A DNA stretch of 64,000 nucleotides from Melieria omissa (taxonomy: Eukaryota; Arthropoda; Insecta; Diptera; Ulidiidae), in assembly GCA_963971225.1 (NCBI GenBank), contig OZ020267.1, positions 48,555,993 through 48,619,992 of the forward strand, given 5' to 3'. The translations under genes were made by a program, and so were the position numbers. Below are positions 33,560 to 44,900 of this stretch, piece after piece. Below the pieces are notes generated by a model. The model had not been told where the DNA came from and searched no databases. It was given only the letters and a program-made list of their open reading frames with translations. Numbering within the stretch: position 1 is the stretch's first letter; every line of letters starts with the position of its first letter.

Positions 33560-34834
33560 ACACTTCGTTCAATAATGTGTGTGACTAACTAATCAAAACA
33601 CATTTTTTGGCCAAAATTCGTTTTTATTCATCAACATAGTCGCCTTTTAGGGAGATACAATCATTCCAACGCTTTTGCAATCTTTCGATACCGCCTTTGT
33701 AGAACGATTTTTCTTTGCCTTCAAAATAGGCGTTAGTTTCGGCGATTACTTCATCATTTGAGCCAAATCTCTTACCACGGAGCATCTTTTTGAGGTCTGC
33801 GAAGAGCCAGTAGTCGCTGGGGGCCAGATCTGGAGAATACGGGGGATGAGGAAGCAATTCGAAGCCCAATTCATGCATTTTTGCCATCGTTTTCATCGAC
33901 TTGTGACACGGTGCATTGTCTTGGTGAAACAACACTTTTTTCTTCTTCATATGGGGCCGCTTAACCGCGATTTCTTCTTTCAAACGTTCCAACAACGCTA
34001 TATAATAGTCGCTATTGATTGTTTTCCCTTTCTTAAGATAGTCGATGAATATTATTCCGTGCACATCCCAAAATACTGACGCCATAACCTTGCCAGCCGA
34101 TGTTTGTGCCTTTGGACGCTTTGGGCGGCTTTCACCGGTTGCATGCCACTCAGCAGACTGCCGATTTGACTCTGGAGTGAAATGGTGGATCCATGTTTCA
34201 TCCATTGTGATGTACCGACGCAAAAACTCCGACTTGTTGCGCGTAAACATGTCCAAACAGCTCTTTGAATCATCGATTCGTTGTTGTTTTTGCTCCGGTG
34301 TGAGCAAACGCGGAACCCATTTCGAAAACACCTTTTTCATAACAAAATGTTCGTGTATTATGGTGTGTACACTGCCTGCTGATATCTTTAGAATGTCAGC
34401 AATCTCCCCCACTTTCACTTTACGGTCGGACATAATGATTTTCAGTGTTTTTTCAACGTTTTCCGGAATAACAGCGTCATTTGGCCGTCCAGTAGATGGA
34501 ATGTCATCGGTGTCTGTACGACCACGTTTGAATTCGGCATACCAATAACAAATGGTTCTTTTTGATGGAGCAGAGTCCGAATAGTGTTTTTCAAGCCATT
34601 CCTGGCATTGAACAGTATTTTTTTTCATTAAAAAACAATGATAAATCAGCACACGGAATTGCTTTGAATTCATTTTTTTTGAAAACTCAAAAGTAGTGTC
34701 ACTTAAAGCACTGTAACTTGTAAACTAATGGTCGGATTGACATATAATTTTGACAGTAAGCCTAAAAAGGTTTACAATTTTAGTATTAGTGCCGCCATCT
34801 ATGTGTCAGTCACACACATTATTGAACGAAGTGT
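33560..34834 (-). mobile_element. mariner transposon, irritans subfamily, apparently intact
   Basis: 1275 bp with inverted ends ACACTTCGTTCAATAATGTG, flanked by TA (33558-33559, 34835-34836). It encloses an uninterrupted transposase frame on the minus strand. About 30 bases of each end are inverted repeats, matching the copy at 10402-11685. Confidence 0.95.
33624..34673 (-). CDS. mariner transposase, full length (349 aa)
   Basis: Cut-and-paste transposase that binds the element's inverted ends and moves it to TA sites. The N-terminal helix-turn-helix region covers about residues 1-110. The linker motif KWVPRLL is at about 118-124. The catalytic triad is Asp158 (TMDETW), Asp252 (HQDNAPCH) and Asp287 (LAPSDYW), a spacing of 34 residues between the last two, the DD34D arrangement of mariner. 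The length and the KVMASVFWD and YSPDLAPSDYW blocks are like irritans-subfamily (Himar1-type) proteins. There is no stop or frameshift, unlike the second copy in the window. No host gene lies around it. Confidence 0.95.
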   Translation of the reverse strand: MNSKQFRVLIYHCFLMKKNTVQCQEWLEKHYSDSAPSKRTICYWYAEFKRGRTDTDDIPSTGRPNDAVIPENVEKTLKIIMSDRKVKVGEIADILKISAGSVHTIIHEHFVMKKVFSKWVPRLLTPEQKQQRIDDSKSCLDMFTRNKSEFLRRYITMDETWIHHFTPESNRQSAEWHATGESRPKRPKAQTSAGKVMASVFWDVHGIIFIDYLKKGKTINSDYYIALLERLKEEIAVKRPHMKKKKVLFHQDNAPCHKSMKTMAKMHELGFELLPHPPYSPDLAPSDYWLFADLKKMLRGKRFGSNDEVIAETNAYFEGKEKSFYKGGIERLQKRWNDCISLKGDYVDE

Positions 34835-35299
34835 TATTGTGTCCTAATTTCAGATCAATCGGTCATGTACTTTCTGAGTTTTTAAGGTACAAACAGAAAA
34901 GCACTGAGTTTTATAGAAAGATAATGCTTTACGAACTCGGTAGCGTCCAGCGGGGTCATTTGGTCAACCTAAAAATGCTCCTGAAAACTTTAATTTTTCG
35001 TTTATGCTTCTATAATTTCAAGCTTTCGCTCAAAAAATCGCAAAACTCAAAGCAAAAATAATTCCAGCTCACATTTGATTTATTTAAAAATTGTTTTCTA
35101 TCATTAAAAGTAGCTTATTTCTCAGAGGAGCGTATACTATGTATCTCCGCAAAAGAAAAACGACGCTCTACAGATGCAGAAACCTAATTATTTGGTGGTT
35201 CTAAAGGCAGTTGAAAGAAATATTTGTATCCATCAAATAAGTTTCAAGCTTTCGAACCTTATTTTGTTCAACCATTTCAGAGAGTCCTACTATAAAGAG

Positions 35300-35525
35300 A
35301 GATTGGGAACAAATGCAGTATAGCGAATCCTAATGAAAAAAAAACTGAAAACTGGGCCATATAGAGCGTATTTTTGTGAATCTAACAAACTTAAAAAAAA
35401 TGCGGGGCTTGGGGTGAAAGTTCAAAGTGTTTATCAAAAAAACTCAATTAATCTCCAACTGATATACACGATATGGGTATCAAACGAAAGGTATTTCTCA
35501 TACCAGAATTTTGTAAAAATATAAC
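35300..35525 (+). repeat. Dispersed repeat, copy 1
   Basis: Blocks 'ggaacaaatgcag', 'gtgaa.cta.caaac', 'ggggtcaaa/ggggtgaaag' and 'acgatatgggtatcaaacga' recur in the same order at about 59205-59420. No terminal structure seen; class unknown. Confidence 0.5.
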
Positions 35526-35695
35526 AGATTTTTCATATTTTGGCGTAAACAATACTTTGGAGTCATAAAAACAGGGGGCGGATTCAGAAAAATATTTCGG
35601 GGGCGCTTCCAAAAAGTAATTCTTTAATATTTATAAAATGCCAAAAAGGCCTTTTAATTTGTAAGTATGTAGAACAATTTGATTTGTAATTTGTA

Positions 35696-37764
35696 GGTTA
35701 GGTTAGGTTAGGTTAGGTTAAAGAAGGGGAGTGTGCATTTGCACTTCCACTCGGAGGCCCTGTTGGGCCCATTGTGATTCCCTTCATTTTTATTTTTCCG
35801 GTGCCTTCCCTTATCTGTTCGGTTCCCTGTAGAACCAGACCGGATCTTTTGGGAACCATTTGGTCTTCGCGAGGAAGTTGTGTAGATCAGTGATCTGTGC
35901 ACCCGCTACCTCCACAAGTTCACCGAAGAACCTTGCCCCAAGAGTTTGGAGCCGTCGGTTCTGTAGTGATGGACAGTGGCAAAGCAGGTGCTCGACCGAT
36001 TCCACAGCCTCCTCGTCTCCACAGCTTCTGCATAAATCGTCGGTCGCCAGACGCCATTTGCATAGCATTACGCCGATGGCGCAGTGACCTGTGATTACCC
36101 CCGTGACCATGCGCATAGCATGCTTGTCGAGGAGCAGCAAGCTCTTAGTTCTACTCATGTTCAGCGCTGGCCATAGCGTGCGAGCAATCTTACAATCGCT
36201 CTTGGTTGACCAAGCTCTGCTTGTAGCTTGAATGAGCCACATTCCGATTGAACCCGCTGTGGCAGAGAGCGGTGGTAGCACCGTGTCGACCGCCTCACTG
36301 GCAGTCATCGCTGACCCTGCACGAGCCAGTTCGTCCGCGTGCTCGTTCCCATCGATATTACTATGTCCGGGAACCCATCGCAGACTTACCCTACAGTGCC
36401 TTATGCTGACCAGTGCGCTCCGGCAGTCCAGCACTACCTTCGACTTGACCACAGCAGATTCAATTGCTTTTAGAGCAGCTTGGCTGTCCACACAAATGAT
36501 GGCCTCATTAAGTGTGGAGTTTTTGATATGCTCGGCTGCTTTCATGACGGCAAAAACCTCTGATTGAAAAACGCTGCAATAGTCCGGCAGCCTGTATGAC
36601 CAGTGGACCTGCTGCGTTCTACAGTAAACACCAGCACCGGTTCCCTCCTCTGTCTTCGAGCCGTCCGTAAAGTAGACCGCTGACGCGTCATTAACTTCGG
36701 GCTCTTGCCAGCAATCCCTGGAGGGATACTCGATGGGTATCTTCGAATCGAAATCATTTCGCTTTACCAGATAATCAGTGGCCTTGTTAAGAAGGCCTTG
36801 TGTGGTATTGCTAATTGCGAGGGCGTTCAGTACGCTGGGGTGTCCATGAGTGGCCTGTTTCAGCTGGTTAGACTCCCTCAGTCTGAGGATTGTCTTTGCT
36901 GCACTGGCCTTAATGAACAGTTCCACCGGAGAAAGGTGTAGAAAAACCTCCAGGGCCATCCGCGGTGCGCTTTTCGCTGCACCTGTGATTGCCAGGATGG
37001 CAAGTCTTTGAACTTTCTCCAGATTGCCTCGATTGCTCTTTTTATCCATGGCTGGCCACCATACGTGAGAACCATAGGTAATGATAGGTCCCACTATTGC
37101 CGTGTACATCCAGTGGATTATATACGGCTTTAGTCCCCACCTTTTACCGAAGGCTCTCTTGCAGGCATACAGCGCATTTAGTCCTTTTTTCATTCTTTCC
37201 TCAATGTTCCGCTTCCACGAAAGTTTTGAGTCCAGAATGATGCCCAGATACTTGGCTTCCCTGGACAGTTTCAGGGTGTGCCCATCAACGCAGGGAAGGA
37301 CAAAGTTCTGAATCTTGGTCTTCTTCGTGAACAGGACTAGTTCAGTCTTTGCAGGATTTATCCCTAGACCGTTGTCCCTCGCCCACGAAGATAAAACACC
37401 CAATGAGGATTCCATCAGTTCACTGATAGTTGGCAGGTATTTGCCCTGAATCATGACCACGATGTCGTCCGCATAGGCTACTATTCTGGTGCGTCTTCTT
37501 TCAAAGACTTTCAGAATCTCATCCACAACCAATAGCCACAAGAGAGGTGATAGCACCCCTCCCTGAGGAGTTCCTCTTGTGGCTCTCCTTCTGATGGAGG
37601 CTGGTCCTATCGTTGAATTGATTATCCTGTCGCGCAGCATAGTTTCAATCCAATCGATAACGAACCTTTCCACCCTGTGTGCGTTAAGCGCTCTTGTTAT
37701 AGCCTCAGTGGTGACATTGTTGAAAGCCCCCTCTATGTCGAGGAAGGCTGCCATTGTGTTTTGT
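35696..37764 (-). mobile_element. 5'-truncated non-LTR retrotransposon (LINE) with (GGTTA)5 tail
   Basis: Reads on the minus strand and contains most of a reverse transcriptase and an RNase H. Its 3' end is five copies of GGTTA (35696-35720; TAACC on the element strand) instead of poly(A). A 13-base duplication TTTGTAATTTGTA flanks it (35683-35695, 37765-37777), marking both ends exactly. The target was the hAT MITE at 35572-37857. Confidence 0.9.
35811..37764 (-). CDS. LINE reverse transcriptase/RNase H polyprotein, 5'-truncated
   Basis: The open frame runs uninterrupted from the truncated 5' end to a stop at 35811 (about 650 residues, of which the first ATG is at 37754). Reverse transcriptase blocks in order: AAFLDIEGAFNNV, RGTPQGGVLSPLLW and the catalytic YADDIVV, followed by GHTLKLSREAKYLGIILD. 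RNase H follows with YFTDGSK, FQSEVFAVMKAAEH, IICVDSQAALKAI and WVPGHSNIDGNEHADELA, giving all four acidic or histidine sites. A C-terminal Cys/His cluster (CRSCGDEE, EHLLCHCP) is typical of I/LOA/R1/Jockey-type elements. The endonuclease and start of the transcriptase are missing. The lack of stops suggests recent insertion. Confidence 0.9.
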
Positions 37765-38274
37765 TTTGTAATTTGTAAGTTCGTATGTAGTTTTAAAGTC
37801 GATCCTAATATTTCGGGGTGTTTAACCCCCAAACCCTCCCCCCTGGATCCATCACTGCATTAAACTAATGAATCCTATAGTCAAAAGAACATTTTAACAG
37901 GGTCAATTCTTTATTTTTCCACGGCGACTTTGAGCATTCGCAAAGCTTCACTCCCTATTTCTTATTCATTCCTTACTCTTATTGTTTGGCAGCTGACAGT
38001 ATTTTATTCCATGCGATTGTGAAAAATTGTCATTACCATTCTTAGAGCACACCTATTTTTTCAATCATAGGGAACACTCTGGATGAATTAGACCTAATTC
38101 ATTCTTGGTCACCTATAATTCCACAACTATTGAACCCTTTGACTTAAAAAATGCTTCGGGGCTATACTTTGAGCATTGTTTTAAAAATTTTTAAGTAACT
38201 AAAAAGAATTTTCGGGCAAGGCAGGTTTTGGAACAGGTATTGTGGTTTGACTCTGTGTGTGTGCTGGAAAAATC

Positions 38275-39319
38275 ACCCTTACCCGTGTACCCCAGTACAA
38301 ATTGTATGAAAATTTCTCACTTTTTGTTCGCACTGTGAGAAATGTTACTGTTTTTGCTTAGTTTTAAAGCTCTCAGTAACAAAAAGACATTTGGGATTTC
38401 CCTTGTTACAAAAAATTACTTGCAAACTTGTTTTTTAATTTGCAGTCATTAATTTTCTGCAATTTCGGGTCCCCCTTTCATAAAAAGGGGAATACCATTT
38501 ATACGCTGCTATAAATTTCAATAGAATGTCATTCCCCGCGGAAATTTTTCACATCTAAACTTTGTAACAAATTAATTAGCCGTTAGTAATCAGTTTTAAT
38601 GGCATTGTGAAAGATCTGAACAAATTCGGAAATGAGTTCTTATTCAGCAAGAGCCGAAATTCAAGAAATACTGTGCGAAAGTAAAAGTGATGAAGAATTT
38701 TTCATTTCCGAAGGCGAAGATGAACATATTCCATCAGTTAACGACGCAGTAATAGAAGCCTCTGAGGCTGAGACTGCGGGTTGCACAGAAACTGACCATC
38801 TCATATGACTCGAATGGTAGTGACGAAGAGAAATATCCAAATACCGAACTTTGTGGTGAAGATAGCATACAGTCTAGTCATTTCGGCGTTGTGTGCCAGC
38901 GTAGTGGCCTCGATTCTTCCTAAAATATATGCACAGCAAAAGCTTTAATCAAAAGTATTTCATCAAGTGAAATATGTGACATAATTTTGCGTGAAACCAA
39001 CCGAAAGGACGCTTTACGCAATATATACCGTCGGAACCTGAAAAATATGAGTTAACAACTTTTTGGACTTGTAACAAGGTCAACTATACCCGGGAAAACC
39101 CGCTGAAGGCGAATGTCGATAAATGTAGGCGAGAGAGTTGTTTTGATCTGGTTTGCAAATATAAAATATCTTGGAGTTTATAAGTTTATACAACCCAAAT
39201 TTGAGTGATTATTTCCGTTGATAAAATTGTCTTATTACAAATTATTAACTTTAGTAAGTTTTACTTACCGGAAAAATCTATGAAATCCATACAATTCCAT
39301 CCAGCACACGGGTAAGGGT
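38275..39319 (+). mobile_element. piggyBac-like deletion derivative
   Basis: Inverted ends ACCCTTACCCGTGT, perfect over 14 bases. Inside, a frame from ATG 38632 reads MSSYSARAEIQEILCESKSD and EEFFISEGEDEH, an acidic start like piggyBac transposases. A later piece near 38965 reads SSEICDIILRETNRK, followed near 39080 by NPLKANVDKCRRESCFDL. Most of the transposase is missing. No TTAA is visible directly at the ends, so the borders or the class could be wrong. Confidence 0.5.
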
Positions 39320-40440
39320 ATACAAAGTAAAATGTTGTGCCACAGCCTCCAAAATAAAATAAATGAAATTAAACACTCGAAAATAAAGGCAGAATACCAC
39401 TTTGGGAGTTGTCATGAAGATTCACCTTTCTAGGTTATCCGCAAGTATATAAAATTTCGACAGTGTGTTCGTTTTTCTTAAAAACAAAAATATATTTGAT
39501 TACGGAGAGTCAAACTGCTTTTTGCGAACATTCATTTGATTTTGCAGGCTTAGCCATATTCACAAATTAGGATTTAATTTGATGGTATTTAAGTGACTTT
39601 GAAAACAACTCCGTGTCGTTTTAGTGCACATTACCATCCTGAGTAGTTACCATGATACAAAAATATACACGTAGTTTCAATGCGACAGATAAAATAAAAT
39701 TGACAATTGGAAAAAAATATTTGTTTACAAATTTTGTACAACTATATTAATTTTTGCTACAGAGCTGCAATTTCACAGCTATTAGTTTATGTAGTATATC
39801 ATTCAGTTTCTGTATTTCTTACTTTTTTTTGCATTCTTAAAATGTTGTTGTGTTTTGTCAAAAAAGCATATGACTTTCAATTTTGCTCGATTGAATCTAC
39901 CCATGGTACAATAATATTCAGGTAATTTCATTCGATCAAATTTAAAAGTCAGTTGCCTTTTTGACAAATAAGAAGAAAATTTTAATGATGCAGAAAAAAG
40001 TATGAATGGTAGGAAATTTATTCAGAAATAGTAGTTGGTAGTAGTTGTAGTTAATTTTAACAGTTGATGCGATCAAATAATGGATAACTGCTGTAATTTT
40101 GTTCTGCAAATTGAACATTACAACTGATGCGGTAAATTTCATGAATTTCGGTATTAAGTTATTAAAATGTTGTGATTTTTAAAAGACTAAACTACAAACT
40201 TACGTTGTGGTTTGTCATGCAAATTATGGACATTGCAGACGTACATTATATGGGCACTATAATATTGAAAGTATGGTCAAACTAGTGGTGTACAATTAGT
40301 TCATTTCTGAAGTGCTTCCTCAAAGCTCTAGGCCAACTGAATAATTTAAGACAATTTAAAGCTGTCTGTTTTTACGCAACGAACGTCTGCCAAATTTAAT
40401 GTCGAAAAGTAAAAGTGAGTGAACGTAAAACGATATTAAT

Positions 40441-40806
40441 ATGAGCTGTGCAATCAAAAAGTGCAATAACACCAAATATAACTGCAATGGCGGTAGTGTG
40501 CGGTTCTTTGCTTTCCCAAGCAACCGATTCATGCGGGAAAAGTGGCTTGCTGCATGCGAAGTACGGGAGGAAGACTTATCAAAGTCGTCGTTAGTATGCT
40601 CGATGCACTTTTTGCCGAGGGACGTGGGCGTTAAAAATAAAATATACCGCCTCAATCAAAATGCAGTACCTGTCATAGGTGCTGGCGTGCAACGGTAATG
40701 CAAATTATTTTCATTTGTATTCTTTTTACTAATTAAACCCACTTTTCAGGAGAGAAGCGATCCACGTAGCAGACGAAGTACCAACTACAGGTGCTTTCGC
40801 GCAACG
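40441..40806 (+). CDS. THAP zinc-finger protein, probable P-type transposase N-terminus
   Basis: Exon 1 is 40441-40694 and a second exon 40750-40806 follows through a GT-AG intron in frame; later exons were not found. The first 85 residues form a THAP domain: Cys3-X4-Cys8, Pro26, Trp35, Cys53-X2-His56, Phe57 and the closing Ala-Val-Pro at 75-77. THAP binds DNA through one zinc and is the end-recognition domain of P-element transposase, as well as of many host transcription factors. Because it sits inside an element with CATG ends and an 8-base duplication, I read it as transposase-derived. Both exons end in the same 'gcaacg|gtaatg' context, suggesting a small internal duplication. Confidence 0.7.
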
Positions 40807-40814
40807 GTAATGTA

Positions 40815-40970
40815 TGCTCGCCTGCACCTAGCACCACGACTCGCCTGCATCTAGCACCACAACTCGCCTGCGCCGAGCAGCAAGAGCACCGCCACGACTC
40901 GCCTGCACTAGCACAACAACTCGCCTGCGCCGAACAGCAAGAGCACCGCCACGACTCGCACATTTAGTCT
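40815..40970 (+). repeat. Tandem repeat of ~57 bp
   Basis: Two imperfect 57-58-base units, each with 'actcgcctgc' twice and 'cagcaagagcaccgccacg' once, start at about 40852 and 40910, preceded by partial units. Unusually GC-rich for this region. It lies inside the P-like element right after the THAP exons. Confidence 0.7.
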
Positions 40971-41957
40971 ATTAGAACCACGCAAATCGTGCACCCGCAA
41001 GATAAGTTGTTAATTGAAGGTTAAAGATCTATTCTTTTCCTCAATCACTTTATTAAAGGACGGAGTCGTGAATCGACTGCCGCCCGAGACTGGTGTATCC
41101 AGAATGCCAGTTTTGTGGATCACTCTACAACTTCGACTGCCTGCTATTTCTTACTTAATAAAAGACACCCGCTTCAACCCAAAAACCTGCCTTCTTTTTT
41201 CTGTCGGTCACCGCGCAAACATTTAGAAAACACATTAATTCTTAAACCATTTTTATGATACGTTACTACATAAACTGATAGCCACAAATTTACAGCCCTA
41301 TGGCGAAAATGAAAAGAGTAGTAGAACAAATTTATTTCTCATTTGTCAATTTTCTTCTTATCTGTCTTTATGAAACTACCTGTATTTTATTGTATCATGG
41401 AATCTACCTGTATATTTTTGTATCATGGTAGTTACAATAGAATTAATTTTAGGTTGTACGACGTTCACCGGGTATGTGCGTGTGTCTTAAAACTCTTAAC
41501 CAGTCGTTGACCCCGTCAGATTTTTATTTTCGAAAAAATTGAAATCCCCTTTTCGAATTATTTTACAAGTTGAATGCTTTCTTCAAGTTTGAAGTCAAAA
41601 GGCCCACAAAATCTTGTTCTTCCACACAAACTTTTAACCAATTGTTGACTTCTTAAATTTTGATTTTCGAAAATATGAAAAATATGCATACTTTAAACAC
41701 CGAATTTCAAAAAGCCCATCTTAGCGGATGTTCATTTTTCATCTTGTACTTACGGTTTAAATTTCATGTTTGTAGCTTCAGCGGTTTTCAGTCAGGACAA
41801 ACAATTATGTGTTGATAGATATGTAAGAAAATGAAAACTGTATACTCCTACTTGTAATTTTTGTAATATGTGGTGTTATTTATTTGAGACAGCAAAATCT
41901 ACTTTATAACTGAAGTGCAAGTGAAGTTATAACTGAAGCGCAATTGTATTTCAAATT

Positions 41958-44900
41958 TTAGGAACGCAAATTAGAACGACATTTATCCATAATATCTTTC
42001 CGAATGACTGTGTAGTCCGGGTGCAATTTCATAACCTTTTGGCAGACTTCAATTGCATCAGCATAGCGCTTAGTTTTCATATAATTGTAAGCGAGTTTGT
42101 AGCCAATGTGTGGTTTCGAGTGTCCGCCACAGTTCCAAGCGTTGTAATAATGCTTAACCGCGTCTCGATACATCTGTGTCTTTTCCGCTATGTAGCCGGC
42201 CAGTTCATGAGCTTTTACGCTCGACTTGTTGTGTTCCAGTACGCGTTCCACAAATCCATCGGCGACATCTAACTTATTTGCGTGTATATAAATATCCGCT
42301 AATAACAGCCAACTGCGTTCTAAATACTCAGCTTCTTCAAAATTCCACGGTACCCGTGCTATGCGTTTCAACTGATTCTTAGCTCGCTGTACTTGTTTGA
42401 GATGCACCAGTGCCGAAGCCATACCCAGGACTGGTCCCACCATGTTTTGATACTCCTCACGAGTGGCCAGGTCGGTGAAATACTGCAGAGCGGACTCGAC
42501 TTGGAATTTCTGCTTCGTCGCCAGCTGCAGGAAGTTCTGCAATAATCGGTGATTCAAAACTTCGTTATCCATGCCGCCTGGGCGCGGGCGGAGTTCCTTC
42601 AGTAGTCGCTCCGCAGTGCGTAATGCAATCGCTCGTGAATCACTGAAATCACCGCTATCAATGGCGTCCTGCATGTCGACGCTATTGGGTATGTCACCGT
42701 CGGGATTGATGCAAATATCTATCATATTGAAAATAGCTTGCTGTCCCCACTCATAGTCCCGTCTAGCCACATTGAAATGGCGTAATGCGCCATTCGGGTT
42801 GCCGCTGTACCACTCAAAAAGACCCTTGCAATAGTTGAGCCCTGAATTGTGTTGAGGATTAGTCGCCGCTTGCTCAGCACGCTGCAAAAACGATGTAGCC
42901 TCTGACAGAGTTCCTGAACGTCGCATCACTTCAATTAGGCGCGCCAATGCCGTCCAATAGCACGGCTGCGAAATCAATAGCTGCGAGAAATGGTACGCGG
43001 CATTTTCAAACTCCATCTATAATGGAATATAACATTAAAATCATTGGACCATTCTATGATACAAAAACCAACTTCACACAGTCTCATTAGGAGAAATAAC
43101 GAAAAATTCAAAATCGTAAAATAGATAAGGAAAGGAAAGAAAGAAAAGGTTCTTTTTCGCAAAATATTATGCCGATGCTGATACGGATTTAGGTATTGAT
43201 AAAGATGCAGACAATACTCCAACAACGGCAACATCAAATCAAAACGCATCAAAAAGACAGCGGATAATTTCAACCAGTTGAGCGGTTCAAAACCAAAACT
43301 TTATATGTTTTTTATATTTGTCAGTTAAAAAACCTTTGTTTATAACAATAAATACTAGTTTCAATAAATTATTTGCATAAATAAGCGAAATATTGGCCTT
43401 TTTATAAAAAAACAAATCATAAAAAGCTTACATTTCCATACAAAATACATTACTGAGTGCCCAAGTCACGAGATTAAGTTGTATAGCCAAATATTCTAAA
43501 GTTAAAGTGCTATCCAAGTGACTGAATTTATTATTAACATATATTTATTTAGGGTTTTGATTCTATATTACGATCCAATATTTGTTTATGTTTAAATATG
43601 ATTGGAAGTGTCGTTATTTTTTTCAAAATGGCATCAAAATGGCATCGTCGTTGGGTTATGAACCACCTGTTCTTCGTACTACATTTGTACTAAGGTTTAC
43701 TAAAATAAAGTAATTTTATGTAATTTTATTAGATTTGCAGTGAGTTCACTTGAAGTGCGCCAATTCGTATCGCCAACTCGTTCGTATTTCACATGCAAAC
43801 ATTGCGACACCGATTAGGATGAAGATGAAGAAAATTAAACACTTGCATTCATTACGACTTTTTTAGCCTAAGTGGCGTCATTATAACTTGTTTCCCCTCT
43901 TGAGGCCTCATGATTAAATAAAATCTTAGACTTATTTAAAAATTATGGATGTTTTCTTCGTATGTTCCGACTTTAATTGGGATTTTCCAGATGGTTCACA
44001 ACCCGCCCACATTTTTGGAAAAGCGAAAAATCACATCCTAAAAAAAATGGACGTAGAGAGTTAAATTTTAATCAAAACGGTAATCTGTCTTCATAACAAA
44101 TTTGCATTTTATGTTCACCTTTCCAACGGTATCTTCGTTTTTCCGATAGCTTTATTCCAAAAAACAAAACCCGGTTCACAACCCAGCACTCTCCCTTACA
44201 TATTTGTCCTTTGCCGAAGTCGTTGCTTTCTATTGCCCATATTTTTAAAGCTATACACATGAACCTCGATCGAGAACAGTATTGGCAAAATTAGCACCCC
44301 AAAGGAATAGCTGATCGTGCAATATGTGAAATTTTTCTTTGGGAAATGCTACCATATTTCAACTGAAGCAGCTCTTATAACACAAATACGAAACAATTAC
44401 CTTTCTGAAAGAGAGGTCCGCCATCATCACAGACGCCGCTTCATTATTGTTATCTATTTGTAGAATTTGCATGCAGACATCGCGACATAACTCGGTAGAA
44501 TTCATATGCATGTAAAGCCGAGCCAAAGATGATAAAATCTCAATGTCATCTGGAGTATATTTTAAACTTTCTTTGAAGCATTTCAACGCCTGCTCGTTGT
44601 CTCTCAACTGAACCGACTGCTGTGCCATAAGTAAGCATATTCTGTATATGACACAAAAGAATTCAATTGTTAGATGCATAGATGTGGCTAATTTTTAGAT
44701 TAAACAACAACGAAACATGTTTAGCCGACATGTTGGTATATTGAAGGTAAAACTATTATCATCAATAGGGTCCAGTTTTTTACGTACGTTAACAATGATG
44801 ACGTTAACGGGCACATCACCGCGGCTATCGAAAGTCTGGTGGTAAATTAAGACAAGACAAAGTATATGTTACCAACGTTCAGACATTTGTAGAGGGCAGA

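Larger units (their letters stand above)
35572..37857. mobile_element. hAT MITE, CAGKSGCGGATYCAG family, copy 2, split by a LINE
   Basis: Left end CAGGGGGCGGATTCAG and right end (inverted) CAGTGATGGATCCAG. The 8-base flanks cataaaaa and cattaaac match at six positions. Sequence on either side of the LINE corresponds to the 23487-23637 copy ('aaagtaattctttaatattt' left; 'tatgtagttttaaagtcgat' right). Confidence 0.8.
39651..41427 (+). mobile_element. P-element-like transposon carrying a THAP domain
   Basis: Ends CATGATACAAAAATATAC in inverted orientation, flanked by an exact 8-base duplication GTAGTTAC (39643-39650, 41428-41435). The P superfamily makes 8-base duplications, and the Drosophila P element also begins CATGAT. 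Similarity of the two ends continues inward for about 75 bases ('tagtttca', 'gacagataa', 'aaaattgacaa'). The right end has an extra 36-base tandem duplication (about 41376-41410). Inside are a long hairpin (39805-40020), the THAP frame (40441-40806) and a GC-richer tandem repeat (40815-40970). No catalytic domain of a P transposase was recognised, so this may be a deletion derivative. Confidence 0.78.

Noticed and set aside
35696..35720. Interstitial telomere array
   Set aside because: Only five pentamers, bounded exactly by the LINE and its 13-base target duplication, so they belong to the LINE end.
36232..36567. Plus-strand frame opposite the LINE RNase H
   Set aside because: Low-complexity Ser/Thr-rich shadow of the minus-strand frame, with no domain content.
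40441..40806. Host THAP transcription factor gene
   Set aside because: It lies wholly inside an element with inverted ends and an 8-base duplication, and no further host exons were found; retained only as a transposon gene.
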